From NCBI RefSeq assembly GCF_037975245.1, contig NC_092574.1:23935713-23999712 (forward strand): a stretch of DNA of 64,000 bases. Direction: 5' to 3'. Made by a program: the position numbers and the translations under genes. The notes under the pieces are model-generated. The model saw nothing but the letters and a program-made list of their open reading frames with translations. It made no database searches and was not told the origin of the DNA. The stretch is from Apostichopus japonicus. Taxonomy: Eukaryota; Echinodermata; Holothuroidea; Aspidochirotida; Stichopodidae. This document shows, in pieces, positions 1-11,439 of the stretch (its first letter is position 1; each line of letters opens with the position of its first letter).

Positions 1-139
1 AGTCAGGAGCATGTTTTTGGCAGAAAAAAAACCTATTTTTGATCTGATAACTAGAATGAATTAGTTTTGAAATTGGAAAAGCAAACTGAGCATATATAGT
101 AAAATTTCAACATTGGCAAATGTATAATGGTAGTCCGGT

Positions 140-520
140 CGTCCAAGCAAACGTTCGGACAACCAAAATCACCTGAGGGGACAAATCAATTGTTTACATC
201 TAATTCGGATTGCATTGTAAACTAAATAAATACCCTATAAAGGTCACATGATAGACATATTGGCTGGTGTTCTATTCATCAAACCTACACTTCTCTCATA
301 CAGTGTACATATTGGTATTCTATTCACCAAACCTAAACATGTATCTCTCCTACAGTGTACATATTGGTGTTCTATTCACCAAACCTACGCATCTCTCCTA
401 CAGTGTACATATTGGTGTTCTATTCACCAGACCTACTGTATGCATCTCTCCTACAATGTACATATTGGTCATTGTTATTTTGCTACAATTTTTTTGGATA
501 ACCAAAACTGCTGTTCAGAC
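140..520 (+). mobile_element. Minisatellite-bearing dispersed element, short copy
   Basis: About four to five units of a 46-48 bp repeat (core: CTACAGTGTACATATTGGTG, then TTCTATTCACCAAACC) lie between 258 and 470. They are flanked by non-repeat sequence that is also found, reverse-complemented, around the much larger array at 27893-29230. Shared left flank: GTTCGGACAACCAAAATCA (near 155-173) followed by TGTTTACATCT. Shared right flank: GGTCATTGTTATTTTGC, then CTGTTCAGACAAC. The shared flanks show that this is a dispersed element with an internal tandem array and not a chance microsatellite. Short open frames through the array come from the repeat and are not genes. The element class is unknown. 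Confidence 0.75.
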
Positions 521-540
521 AACAACAACAAAAATCTTTA

Positions 541-872
541 AAAATTTTCCCAGACTCCCATAATTATTTCCAGATGTTTTCTTTTTCCTGATAGACTTCA
601 GACCTGACAAGTGAGAGCATAACCATGGCTACCACATCATGAGATCTCACAGCCATCCAAGAAATCATCATCACTATTGCAGAAATGTGAATATCATTAT
701 AGACAAATGCTTGTGGTCAATTGTTGTAATCTTGTAAGTTGTTCATTTACCCTGTAAAATCAACCACAAGTTTGTTATGTTGAAAGCACTGTCCATTATT
801 TGGGTTATTTCAGCTGAAACCTGTAAATAAATGACACTCGGTAAATGTCTTCATCAGAGAAACTTAGATAAA
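541..872. other. Intergenic, nothing recognised
   Basis: AT-rich sequence between the minisatellite element and the SINE. I see no open frame, RNA gene or repeat in it. Confidence 0.5.
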
Positions 873-1181
873 CCAGTGCTGTGGCCGAGTGGATAAAGGT
901 GGTGGCATTTGAAGCAATGAGGCTTAGTAATTGGTAGGTTTGGGTTTGATTCCCGGTCCGGGTCAGAGTAAGGTGGGTTTTTCATCCAAGAGTAATCTAT
1001 GGTTTCCCCATCTAAAATGACTTTCTAAATTGAAAATATTCCGAATTTGAGTTAAAATGTTGAACTGGAAGCCACTCAACATGTAAGTTTTAATCCATAA
1101 GCCCATGCGGGTTTCTCCGACATTTGTGGTCGCTTAAACGTCGTAAAAATAACTGCTGATTATTATGATTATTATTATTAG
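873..1181 (+). mobile_element. tRNA-derived SINE
   Basis: An internal RNA polymerase III promoter is visible: A box TGGCCGAGTGG at 882-892 and B box GGTTTGATTCC at 943-953, about 50 bp apart as in a tRNA gene. The head resembles a class-II (Leu/Ser-like) tRNA. It is followed by about 200 bp of unrelated body, ending in CGTCGTAAAAATAACTGCTG and an (ATT)n tail at 1158-1181. A tRNA-related head, a body and a simple-repeat tail are the hallmarks of a SINE2-type element. No target-site duplication was identified. It lies just downstream of the Patched-like gene, in the opposite orientation. Confidence 0.75.
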
Positions 1182-1268
1182 ATAAATGTATTTTTTAAGA
1201 ACAGAAAGGTTAAAATGACTTCAAGACAAAATTACTTCTACGTCTCACAGAGTTAGGCTTCAAAGAGT

Positions 1269-4200
1269 TCAAAGAGTTGTCTCTTTCATTTCTACAAACT
1301 CAATCAACAATTTTAATTCTTTACCTTTGTCTGGCGTGCCTCCAGCTACTACCACGTTCCTGATTGCCTCCGTGCTCTTCAAGCTGGTGGTCCTGCAGCA
1401 AGACCCAAGCAACATCAAAACGACTGGTAAGAACACTAAACCGTGCAGCATTCCAAACGCCATCACCAATAGGTTGACCTTAGCAAACGACGTAAAGATG
1501 TAGCTTTTGGTCGCCAGCAGAGACAGAAGCGAGAGAAGCGTGGACACGCCGCTCTGTAAGATGGGAAATCCAAGAGAATGCAGGGCCCCGGCTACTTTCT
1601 CTCTCGGGGACAATCCGGACCTTTGGGAAATATAGGCGTAGCACACATGAGCCGAGAAGTCAATGCTGAATCCAATGCAGATGATGAGGTTTATCATTGA
1701 GATACCATCCAGTGAGATACCCAGATAAGACATCCCTCCGACCACACCGATTTCAATCGAGATGACCGAGGCCGTCACAATGAATGCGACTGCTACGCTC
1801 GGTATCAAGATCAGGGAGACTATTAACATGGACACGATTGCGATGCACAATGTTTGGATCGTGTTCGGGAGGATGATCACATACTGCTCGTAGACGACAA
1901 ACTGAGGGGAGAAGACGACCAGTTCCATGGAGTCATTATCTGCTAGCTTACGTGTTTGGATCATAACGTCGCTCTCCTTGAGGGTGCTGTCTACAGAACC
2001 AAACATGATCAAGAATCGAGAAGATGTTATGCTCCCGGACTCGTGGTCGAAGTTAATATCTTCGGAGTACTTTTCAAATAGAGGTTCTTGTAAAAATCTG
2101 TCCTGCAAGAGTGACACAAAGCTGTCTTGGTCAGACACATTGGCCGATTCCGCAAATCTCTTGAAATCATCCAGCCAAAATTCAGAGCCCTTGACTGTCC
2201 CTAAATATGAGTTGTCTTTGAAACGAGTCATTAATTGACCTAATTTGAGTTGCACATCAGGTTCCCAATAGTTCACATCCCCTTTAATCACTACAGACAC
2301 AGTCGGTCCAAGTTCATTAAAATATTCGGAAGACGTTCGGAAAAATGCATTCGTTACCGAGCCCTCCTCGGCTAAATTGGATAATTGAAGTCCTTCCGTG
2401 AGGTTAAAGCAGCCGTACACACCAAACACGAGATATATTGCATAACAAAATGCTACAACAGTCATCACAAAAGGCCCAGTTACAAAGGGTGAAAACTGGT
2501 TTCTAAAGAACCTCATGACAGCATGCTCTCTACTCTGGCTTGTACCTTCATCTACCTGGCCCCCCGTGCCACCGGAACAAAACATTCGATATATGACGGA
2601 CGGGGACTTTTCGGGGGGTAATACCTCTCGACAGGTGTAGCAGTGTCTATTTTGCGCTTCTCTTCGTCCTGAGAAAACCATCATCGATGCAAAGAATGTG
2701 ACTTGAAAGACAAAATCCAATAAAATTACAACCCCAGTATACAAGCAAAAAGACCGTACAGCTGGTAACGGGGTGATTGCTGCCACGCAAAAACCCAGAA
2801 AATCGGTCAGGCTTGTGATGGTGATGGATATGGCGGCTTCTGACAGCGCAGTGGACATCCTGTCCTCGACTGTTGCGTAACGGTCGGTTCTCCTCCACGC
2901 CGACACCATGATAAACATGTCGTCAATCCCGATACCTGGAAATACGACAGAAAATGTCACTGATTAGGATAGCATAAAAACCTTTCACATTCATGCTTAA
3001 TATATATTACAGGTCTGTAATTGTATGGAGACATTTTTGCTGTATGAGAGCTCAAGTCTGGGGATTTCCCACAATTTCACTCATCGGTCACAAGTGTCTC
3101 TGCTTGTACTGGGAGGATGATTGATGGCACAGAGAAATGATCAAATGCAACTATTTGTACACTCTTCCTCATCTTCCCAAATCCATGATTTATCACTTTT
3201 GACATATATAAATATAGAGTAAACTGAATAGATCTGTGACGTGCGATCACATATAATGCTAATACTGCTACTACTACTAGTACCACTCACCCATAGCCAA
3301 GAACGGCATGGAGGCCACCACTTGGTTAAACGGAACACCGCAGTAAGACAGCAGTCCAACCCCACTGCTGATTGCAATCAACGCCGAAAGGATACCGCTG
3401 TTGGCCAGCCAAGGCTTGCTCTGTACCCAGTCTGCCATCAGGCAAGTCAGTACGGCAAAGATGGTCAGGAAGGAGAAAGTGACGCAAAAGTACGGCAGGA
3501 CACTCACGGCTAACTTGTTCTGAGCTTCGTCCAACGCATCGGATGTGTAATAAACAACTTCAATGTTGCCGAAGGTGGTACTCTCTAGTTGCTTGGCAAC
3601 AGCATCCTCCCACAATCCAGACCGGTCGAACATTTCGATAGGATCATTCCTTAAGAAAAAAAGGAGGGTGACTGCCTCCGTGTAAACAATCTCACCATTT
3701 TCTTCCACGCCGGGGGCGATGAATCCATCAAAATAAATCCTTTCATTAGATGGCAGCTGTCCAAATGGCATGGGTAGATACACTGAAGAAGAATTCATCG
3801 CTTGCAGATAGTCCCACCATACCAGCACCGGGTTCGCTACACACGATCCTTTCCACTCTGCACATACTGATTCATATCTTATAAGCGTGCCGTCAACAGC
3901 CTTTGCAGTGGTAGCAAAAATAGTATCCCGTAACTGTAAAATTTCAGCTACGCTGTCCGTGCGTAATATATTCTTCCCATCTTTGGCCGTGACGATTACG
4001 ACGACCGACCTCTGGCTAGTTGCCGTCACCCGGGTCGGTGTAAACATCTCAAAGTTGGTTGGGAATAGTTCTTCCAAAGTTTCTCTTTCTGATTGAGCTC
4101 TGCTTGCTATTGGTGTGAATAGGTTTTCGGTATTGTTCTCATACTTGAGGAATACTACACCACTGCTCAATACTAGAGCAGTAGACAAAGAGAGCAGCAA

Positions 4201-4287
4201 CACCGCTAGAGGGTGTCTAGCGACAAAACGTCCATGATATCCGAACAAACGAACCAGGCGAGATTGCACACAATCAAATTTTGCCAT
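1269..4287 (-). CDS. Patched domain-containing protein (PTCHD3-like), two exons
   Basis: Exon 1 is 4287-3291 and exon 2 is 2935-1269 (stop TGA). The 355-bp intron is GT-AG and phase 1, giving 887 residues. It belongs to the Patched/RND membrane superfamily; relatives move sterols or lipids or act in Hedgehog-type signalling, but the substrate here is unknown. TM1 is about residues 27-47, then a luminal loop with NNT and NSS glycosylation sequons. A sterol-sensing-type bundle follows (about 265-460) with GIGIDDMF created exactly across the splice junction. A second luminal domain and second bundle carry GFSIDFSAH. Both GxxxD motifs of the family's proton-relay helices are present. I chose the start at MAKFDCVQ because the following RLVRLFGYHGRFVARHP is the usual PTCHD N-terminus; an in-frame ATG 13 codons upstream (4326) is possible. 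Family assignment is firm; exact orthology (PTCHD3 versus ptr-type) is not. Confidence 0.92.
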
Positions 4288-4326
4288 CGTGTCGATGCGA
4301 ACCAAAGAAGAAAACATACAAAACAA

Positions 4327-5590
4327 CCTTCAACAAAACCAAATGAGGGATCCAACATGTAAACCAATTCCTTTTAAAAACAAATGGGAATGTTCTCATC
4401 AAACAACAAACATGGTATAAACCAATCCTTCCAATGTTTGATTAGCATATATGTTCTACCTACAGTATTATGGCTCATGTTCCTAACTTTTTGTATTGAT
4501 GAGACAACACTGACATATAACAATTAGCAATTTTTAAAACAAAAAACAGTATACTGTAACACATTACAAATAACCACTTCTGAACAGAGGTGTTTTAAGA
4601 ATAGACGAAAGCCCAAATGGAAATCACTAGAATGAGATTATCAGTGAACCTTCATGAAAGATACATGTAAAAATGATTGCGAGGAAAAACAAGTGAAAAA
4701 CAACTTCCAACTTCTTGAGATGAGCGAAATAACTCTTGCAGCAATGCTATACAACCGCTAGACTTCTGCTTGACTTCATGACTTCTGCCAGGACTGTTGC
4801 CACAATTCTGTTTTCCCAAAAACGAACGGTTGTCAGTCACATGCAGCTTTAAAGACTTAAGGGGAGATGTATATTGATACTTAAATGTAGAAAGCACATC
4901 CATAGCCTTTCACTGTGAGACTTTGTACCCAGCCTTTCCAGGTTGCCTACAGTACCACCACCTGTTGCAAAGAGAGAAAAGATAAATACAAAATAAATAT
5001 TTAAAAAAATTCATTCCGGTTATCAACAATATTAAATAAAGATAACACTGATGCTGACTTTCTTTTCCATTTCACAACAATGATCATAAGAAAGATAAAG
5101 TAGTTACAGATTTGGCACCGTTTTTTATGTATTACATTATTCTTATCGTGTTTTGCATAACTGATACCAGCAATAAAATCTGACAAGTAATGCAAGACCT
5201 TATCTTTGCTACGGAAGGTAAGCCAGAGGCAATGAAAGAGGGTTCAAAATTTGGGGGTCGCACAGACTTTGAACGGCGATGGGTTATTGGGACTTTGATT
5301 CAATGCGGAAGCAACCTGAAAACATCACAACAAAATTTACTCTTTGTGTACTGCAATCTGTACCACAAATTGCATTCATTGAATGTAACTCTCAGTTAGT
5401 CACTATTTTTCCCCAAAAAAAGGGCATTTTACAATTTCTGATAATTTCTCTAGAAAAAGTCATTTTTTTAAATGAGGCAAGGGCATTTTTTCACCATAAA
5501 AAGAGGAATTTATATAGTAACAAGAGTCCAACAGACATTATGGTTCCTTACTTAGTGGAATATTACTATGTCAACACCCAATATGGTAAT
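4327..5590. other. Upstream flank of the Patched-like gene, no gene seen
   Basis: This AT-rich stretch should contain the promoter and any 5-prime UTR exon of the minus-strand Patched-like gene. I could not identify a TATA box, CpG cluster or further coding exon in it. Confidence 0.4.
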
Positions 5591-6173
5591 ATTTTTGCCA
5601 TAGGCGTACGGGACCATTTCAGTTTGGGGGGGCAGAACTTTTTGTGCCCGAAAGTTCCCATGACACTATCTAAGCGGAGCGCCACCATCGGTTGGCGCGT
5701 AGCGTACAAGAAAATTTTTGGCACACAATGCCTCTCAGATTGCCGGAAACGGCACTTCTGAGGCCTTGCAAGTTGCATCTAAACATTCTTTATTTTATAA
5801 TCTCACGTTTTAGAAATTTACACTTCCCCAAAAATTTGGTAAATTGGAAGAAGAAGAAATGGTAACATCACTTTGGAGGGGAAAAATGGACAGTATATTT
5901 TTTAAGCTCCTATTTAGTTACCTTATTTATTATTTTAACACAGTACTCAGCTACCTCCAGAAAAAAAACATACATTGTTCAACGACACGTAGGCGGGATA
6001 ATGTCGCTGTGTCGGGTGAGACTGCAATTTGTCTCACAAAAAGTATAAAATATAACAAAGAATATGATAAACCTGTACCTCTAGGCAAGTTGTAGGCACT
6101 CCCCCCCACCATCCATGAAATAGAAAATGTTTCTTATATACACTCATGTCGGAGATGTCCAGGCAAGGGCGGC

Positions 6174-6666
6174 GGAAGCACTTTTAATCTTGGGGGCACC
6201 GACATCAAAGGGCACTTTGCAGAAATTTGATTGGACTGATGCAACCTGATATTTAGTACCCTTTATAACTCTTATTGTATTATCTTATTTTAGTGTACAC
6301 ATCACTCCATCAACGCCCCCCCCCCCCCCCAAAGGAAAATATGCATACTAGCACTGCAATATCCAATGCGCAAATTGGGAAACAAGGAACAAGTTTTCTT
6401 TTGAGACAAAATGAGGTGAAATCATGCTAGTTGCTAATGTAGGAATCTTCCGAATTAGAGTTTTTTTCTTGTTAATATCTAAAACAAATTTTTTCCATTC
6501 GAAATAGCTTTGAGTTTGATCCACAGATATTCATTAAAAGTCAGGGGCTTAGCCAGGATTTGCAAAGTTGTATGCACGACTTAAAAAGGTTAAAAAGGCA
6601 CATTTTTAACCTGAGGAAAAGTGGGGGGCACGTGCCCCCTGTGCCCCCCCGGTTCCGCTGCCCTTG
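6174..6666. mobile_element. Nested MITE with CAAGGGC ends
   Basis: Ends CAAGGGCGGCGGAA (6174-6187) and TTCCGCTGCCCTTG (6653-6666) are inverted copies. The direct repeat GTCCAGG abuts both sides (6167-6173 and 6667-6673). G-rich and C-rich subterminal tracts resemble those of the enclosing element. It was inserted into the 5599-7052 element and is therefore younger. It contains a C homopolymer at about 6317-6330 and no coding potential. Confidence 0.7.
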
Positions 6667-6862
6667 GTCCAGGTATACAATTGACTAGTTAGAAAAAAAA
6701 ATAGATCGTCAATAAGCGTGGTAGCCCAGATGAACTGCGCTTACGGTGGTGTTACACGGAAATATTCGGGCATCATGATGCTAAATAAAGAAAATCATGG
6801 AATTGTCGGGCAAAAATTTGAAAAAGATTCGGGCAAGCTACTGCATATTTATATATATATAT

Positions 6863-7004
6863 ATTTCCAGAGGACAAGAAATTCGGGCAAAAGTCCTGAA
6901 AAATTCAGGCAGCCTAAGAGGAGACAAAAATATATATTTTTTTCTCCTCTAAGGCTGCCCGAATTTTTCAGGACTTTTGCCCGAATTTCTTGTCCTCTGG
7001 AAAT
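6863..7004. repeat. Long near-perfect hairpin
   Basis: The left arm, starting ATTTCCAGAGGACAAG, pairs almost perfectly over about 60 bp with the right arm, ending CTTGTCCTCTGGAAAT. The AT-rich loop is centred near 6933. It sits within the hAT-like element and includes the CCCGAATTTCTTG motifs that also occur in the 20702-21304 family. If transcribed it would form a long double-stranded RNA stem. Confidence 0.8.
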
Positions 7005-7061
7005 TTGGGGGGGCAGTCTGCCCCCCTGCCCCCCCCGCCTCGTACGCCTATGATTTTTGCC

Positions 7062-7520
7062 CACATGTACAAGTACCAGGAATTAAACAACAAACTATAT
7101 TCCAAGTTTGGATACAGTCCAATTTAAAGGTTTTGGAGTTTTAAAAATTGGGCCGGATAAAATTTGGGGCCCAAACAAAGAGGATCTAAAATTTGATTTT
7201 CACCAAAATATTGGGCCCCACAAACTCGAGCCCAAAGCATGTGTCCCAAAATGCATTTGTGGAAATAAAATTTAGGCCCCTGGCCCAAAAATGGGCATGA
7301 ATATTTTTGGGTCCAGATAGTCCCCAAAAAATTAGGCCTACAAAGGCTACATGTACCAGCTATTTACCAACAACTGTATACCATGTTTGGCTACAATTCC
7401 ACTCAAGGTTGCAGAGTTATTGCAATGTAACGAAAAAGGGGGGCTAAATGGTCCCAAATATATACCAACCAAAATTTGGGCCCATATAAAAGAATGCATT
7501 TGAGGTGGAAATAAAATCTA
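7062..7520. repeat. Imperfect tandem duplication (about 270 bp)
   Basis: Two diverged copies share, in order, ACATGTAC..CAG, ACAACAA/ACAACTGTATA, CCAAGTTTGG/CCATGTTTGGCTACA, AAATTTGG followed by GGGCCC-type words, and GCATTTG..GGAAATAAAAT. No open frame is conserved between them. Confidence 0.5.
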
Positions 7521-8401
7521 TCTGCAAGATTATCCTTTAAGTATCTTTGTCCATGTTGACTACCTATGATGAACATGTAGTGTATCATAACCAGTGTAAT
7601 GTACTGTAACTCGTAAGGATTGACAAAAACTGTCCAACTACACAGTGTGCTACTCTCAAGACTCTTGATGACATATTATAACAAAAGATGAAGTAGTATT
7701 ATTGATTAGTACTCATTTAAGGCCATCCAGGTGAATAATTTGATATGAAATTAACTTTATTTAGTCTCAGGGACTAGTGTGTCATGATAGTCATATGGGA
7801 TCCTGCTTACAGATCTGCAAAGATTGAAACTGTATAGGGAGCTGTAACACGTCGCAATGTGCTAGTTGTGGAAATTTGAAAAGATCTTGTTAAGTGTCTT
7901 CAATGAGTACAAGAACAATCTCGGTTATAAGTCCAGTGTGCTCCGTTTCGGAGACTTGGATATTAGTTTACTCAGAGGAATGTTCTGTGATTTCACAGAC
8001 AGCAGCTTGTCAAGTTACGTGGAACTTGAAAGGACCGATACTGTATGTCAGCCCCCTCTGTTTATTTCGGGCTGTGGCTAGAGATCCCCATTACAGTAAT
8101 ATTTGTGCTCCAAAAAACTTCACAGATTGGGATACATGTGTTGCTGCACTGATGGTTGCTGAATTATTTCACCAACTTACCGAAAATTATACAGAAAATT
8201 TATACACATGTGGTGTATGCATATGACACTGTTCATGATTAATGATGTTGTGTTGTGGGAATTCTCTGGTAGTGGAAAAATTATTTCTGTTATCATTTCG
8301 AATCATTTCCAGAGATAGAGGGTAAGCCAAGGGCATACAGCATACATGTACATTGCAGCAACATAAATGATCATACACTATGCCCACATGCACAGTATAG
8401 T
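7521..8401. other. Intergenic, nothing recognised
   Basis: Unique-looking sequence before the foldback element. Two overlapping short open frames (7866-8226) show no family signature and no splice logic, so I do not call a gene. Confidence 0.4.
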
Positions 8402-8517
8402 ATGCATACATGGCCAGGTCGATAACGCGGAAACGCGGAAACCGCGGAAATCGAGAAACCGGTTTCAATATCAACGGTTTCCGCGGTTTCCGCGTTATCG
8501 ACCTTGCTATATAGTAA

Positions 8518-9530
8518 GGTCGAAAACGCGGAAACCGCGGAAACGAGAGGAATTTGTCAAGGGAGGGTGACGAAGTCTTTTGGGCGCATTTCAGCCTATA
8601 TTCGCCAAAGAGGGGTGCGGGTTTAAAGCTAGTAAATGTAGGTCGAAAACGCGGAAATCGTACTTTACAATGGATGAGTTAGATTATTTTGTCAAGGGAG
8701 GGTAGTGTAGGTCGAAAACGCGGAAATTTTTTTTTTTTTACAATGGCGAAACTAGATGATTTTGTCAAGAGAGGGTGAAAAAAATTTTGAGCGCATTTCA
8801 GCCAGTATGCGCCAGGAGGGGTGGGGATAGAAGATTTTGTTTCACTAAATGCCGGTCGAAAACGCGGAAATGTTTTTTTACACAATGAATGGCGAAACTA
8901 GAGAATTTGTCAAGGCGGAAGGTTAAGAGTTTTCGGCGCATTTCAGTCAATATGCGCCAGGAAGGTGAGGGGTTGTAGGCTGTTTTTTTTACTAAATGGA
9001 GGTCGAAAACGCGGAAATGTTTTTAGCAAAGGCGGAAATAGAGGAGTTTGCTAAGGGAGGGAAAAGAAGGGTTTTGGCCGGCGCATTTCAGCCAAAATGC
9101 CAGGAAGGGGGTGAGGAAGGATGTTGAGGCTTTTTCACTTAATGCAGGTCGAAAACGCGGAAAAAGTGTTTGCCAATATGCGCAAGGATGGAGTGGGGGT
9201 ATGAGACTTTTTTCAGTTAGTGTAGGTCGAAAACGCGGAAATTTTTTTTTCACAACATTTTTCACAACTAGATGATTTTGTTAAGACAGGGTGAAAAGGT
9301 GTTTTGGGCGCATTTTAGCAAATAGGCGCCAGAAAGGGGTGAGGTTGAAGTCTTTTCACTAAAGGCATGTCGAAAACGCGATTTTTTTTTTTAACAATGA
9401 CGGAAATACTCTAAATGCATGCAGGAATGTAAAGAAATGTTTTGGTCGCATTTCAGCCAACATGCGCTAAGAAGGGTTTGGGTTTGAAGCTTTTTTCACT
9501 AAATACAGGCAGAAAACTCAGTAATGTTTG
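8518..9530 (+). repeat. Left foldback arm: about 145-bp tandem units
   Basis: GGTCGAAAACGCGGAAA begins units at 8518, 8641, 8710, 8854, 9001, 9147, 9225 and (degenerate) 9367. Full spacing is 143-147 bp; shorter gaps of 69-78 bp look like internally deleted units. Each full unit also carries a TTGTCAAGG(G/C) block and an inner inverted pair, GGCGCATTTCAGCCAATATGCGCC-like. The right arm is the inverted counterpart. Confidence 0.85.
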
Positions 9531-9637
9531 TTAACGTCCATTTGGTATGCAGGGATGGTTCCAGGATTTCTCCGACACGGGAGCTAAGGTCCCCGGAAAC
9601 AATTGTGTGCACGTTGTAATATTAATAAAAAAAATAA

Positions 9638-9640
<3 letters not shown>

Positions 9641-9696
<56 letters not shown>

Positions 9697-9734
9697 CTTA
9701 CACATACATATATATGTATATATATATATATATA
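9641..9734. repeat. (TA)n microsatellite
   Basis: A run of TA dinucleotides with short ACATACA interruptions, inside the central region of the foldback element. The short open frames of alternating Ile and Tyr residues here come from the repeat. Confidence 0.95.
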
Positions 9735-10489
9735 GATAGATATATTTACACATACAGATACATATCTATGTATATATAAATCTAATATTGCCGAAGCGCG
9801 CGGTAATTTGTGGTGTCTTTTTTGGTATATGAGAGAAGTTTGAAGCCCGTATGTCGGTGCGGCTGACACCTGTCGGGGACTGATTTTCCTACATTTATCT
9901 TTATCATAGAATTATCATTATGATGATAAGAAATACACAATAATATATTTTTTTCTTCATGGCTCCCTGACGAAATCATAATTTCCCCTACCAGGGGGCT
10001 AGACCTCCCCGACGAGGGGAAGGGGACTGTTACCCCGCTTCTCCCTCCCCCTCTGGGGCCACCCCGTCGGTATATATAAAGGTGCGTATGTACAATGGCG
10101 GAACTAGAGAATTTTCACAGCTAGGGGACGGCAAAGGAGCTTTTGATCGTTTATGAAAAGAAAATATAAAACCTATGTTTTGGGGCACGATTCGGAGGAA
10201 GTGTATGAACTTGAAGTTGCGAACTACTAGAAGTAAGACAGTCACATTTACAATTATTTGACCGATTGCGTTACAATAAAACTGGCAACCCTGCCATCTT
10301 CCCCAGTATTGGAATACCGGTGTGAAGTTAGATACTAATTCCTCGTTCGACGTTCGCGAATGAGTAACTGCTACCTATTCAGTTACTTATTCGACAATGG
10401 TACCGACGTAACACTTATGACAAGACGAATGCATTCTTACAAGATGTTCAACATTTGGTCGTGGAAAAGAGGTTTATCTGGGTCATTTG

Positions 10490-11175
10490 AACTCTAATGA
10501 CAATGTAAATGGGTACCATAGTGCATCTTGCCCGGTCCAAAGAGTTCTTGACCAACTAAAATGACCACTACATCATCGGTTCTTAAATTAATGTAACGGA
10601 AACGGGACCTGACGAAAAATCACTTTAGGCCCTAATCAAGACTAGCACGTCTTGGACCACCTAACCAATGGGTCATATGAATTCTTAAGACAATGAAGAA
10701 GGATATCATAATGCGTCTTGCCCGGTCCAAAGAGTGCTTGACCAATTAAAATGACAACTAAATAATCACTTATTAAATTAGTGTAACGGGACAACGAATG
10801 AAAAACATTTGGCTCCTAATCAAGACCAGCACGCCTTGGACCACCCAAACAATGAGTCATATGAACTCTACAGACATTGTAGAAGGGTACCGTAATGCGT
10901 CTTGCCCGGTCCAAAGAGTGCTTGACCAATTAAAATGACCACTAAATCATTACTTCTTTAATGAGTGTAACGGGACCACGAACACGCTCTGGGCCCTAAT
11001 CCATGCAGCACGCCTTGGATCACCAAACCATTGGGTAACATGAACTCTAATGACATTGTAGAAGAGTACCATAATGCGTCTTGCCCAGTCCAAAGAGTGC
11101 TTGACCGATTTAAATTACCACTAAATCATTACATCTTTAATGAGTGTTACGGGACCTTGAAAAAGCTTAATGTTT
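10490..11175. repeat. Central 188-bp tandem repeats of the foldback element
   Basis: Four copies are marked by CTTGCCC(G/A)GTCCAAAGAG, with CCC at 10531, 10721, 10905 and 11094 (spacings 190, 184, 189). Each also contains TGACCAATTAAAATGAC and an AAATCATTACTTCTT-like block. This is the middle domain between the two inverted arms; no coding capacity is evident. Confidence 0.85.
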
Positions 11176-11439
11176 TAGTTCTATACGTGTTTATATCAGA
11201 AAATTTCCATTGTACCTCCGTTTGTGTTTACTCTCTTTCTTTTAAGTTTGTTATTTGAGATATCGTTATGTAGAAAACACTTAGATTCGTCGGGTATGAA
11301 GTACTTATATCAAGCTCTACTCAATTATTAGCTTAAGAACCGGTATGCTGAGACTTATGCCATGGCGAAATACTTAAGCTCTGATATTAATAGCCTACGT
11401 CACATTTTCTTTGATTAATGTCTGGAATAACCACCACAA

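Larger units (their letters stand above)
5599..7052. mobile_element. Non-autonomous hAT-like element with 8-bp TSD
   Basis: The ends are inverted copies: CATAGGCGTACG at 5599-5610 and CGTACGCCTATG at 7041-7052. They are flanked directly by the perfect 8-bp direct repeat ATTTTTGC (5591-5598 and 7053-7060). An 8-bp duplication and a CA-starting inverted repeat fit the hAT superfamily. Just inside each end is a G-rich/C-rich tract (GGGGGGGCAG and its complement). There is no transposase frame, so the element would have to be mobilised in trans. It contains a nested relative at 6174-6666 and a long hairpin at 6863-7004. The same end family occurs at 20702-21304. Confidence 0.82.

Noticed and set aside
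882-953. Possible functional tRNA gene
   Set aside because: A and B boxes are present, but no clean cloverleaf or 3-prime acceptor stem follows. The SINE body and (ATT)n tail explain the signal better.
5279-5761. 160-codon plus-strand frame near 5.3-5.8 kb
   Set aside because: It runs across the left end of the hAT-like element at 5599, has low-complexity segments and matches no family.
9023-9275. Overlapping frames in both strands around 9.0-9.3 kb with FPRFRP-type repeats
   Set aside because: These are translations of the foldback arm units (GGTCGAAAACGCGGAAA) and recur wherever the unit occurs.
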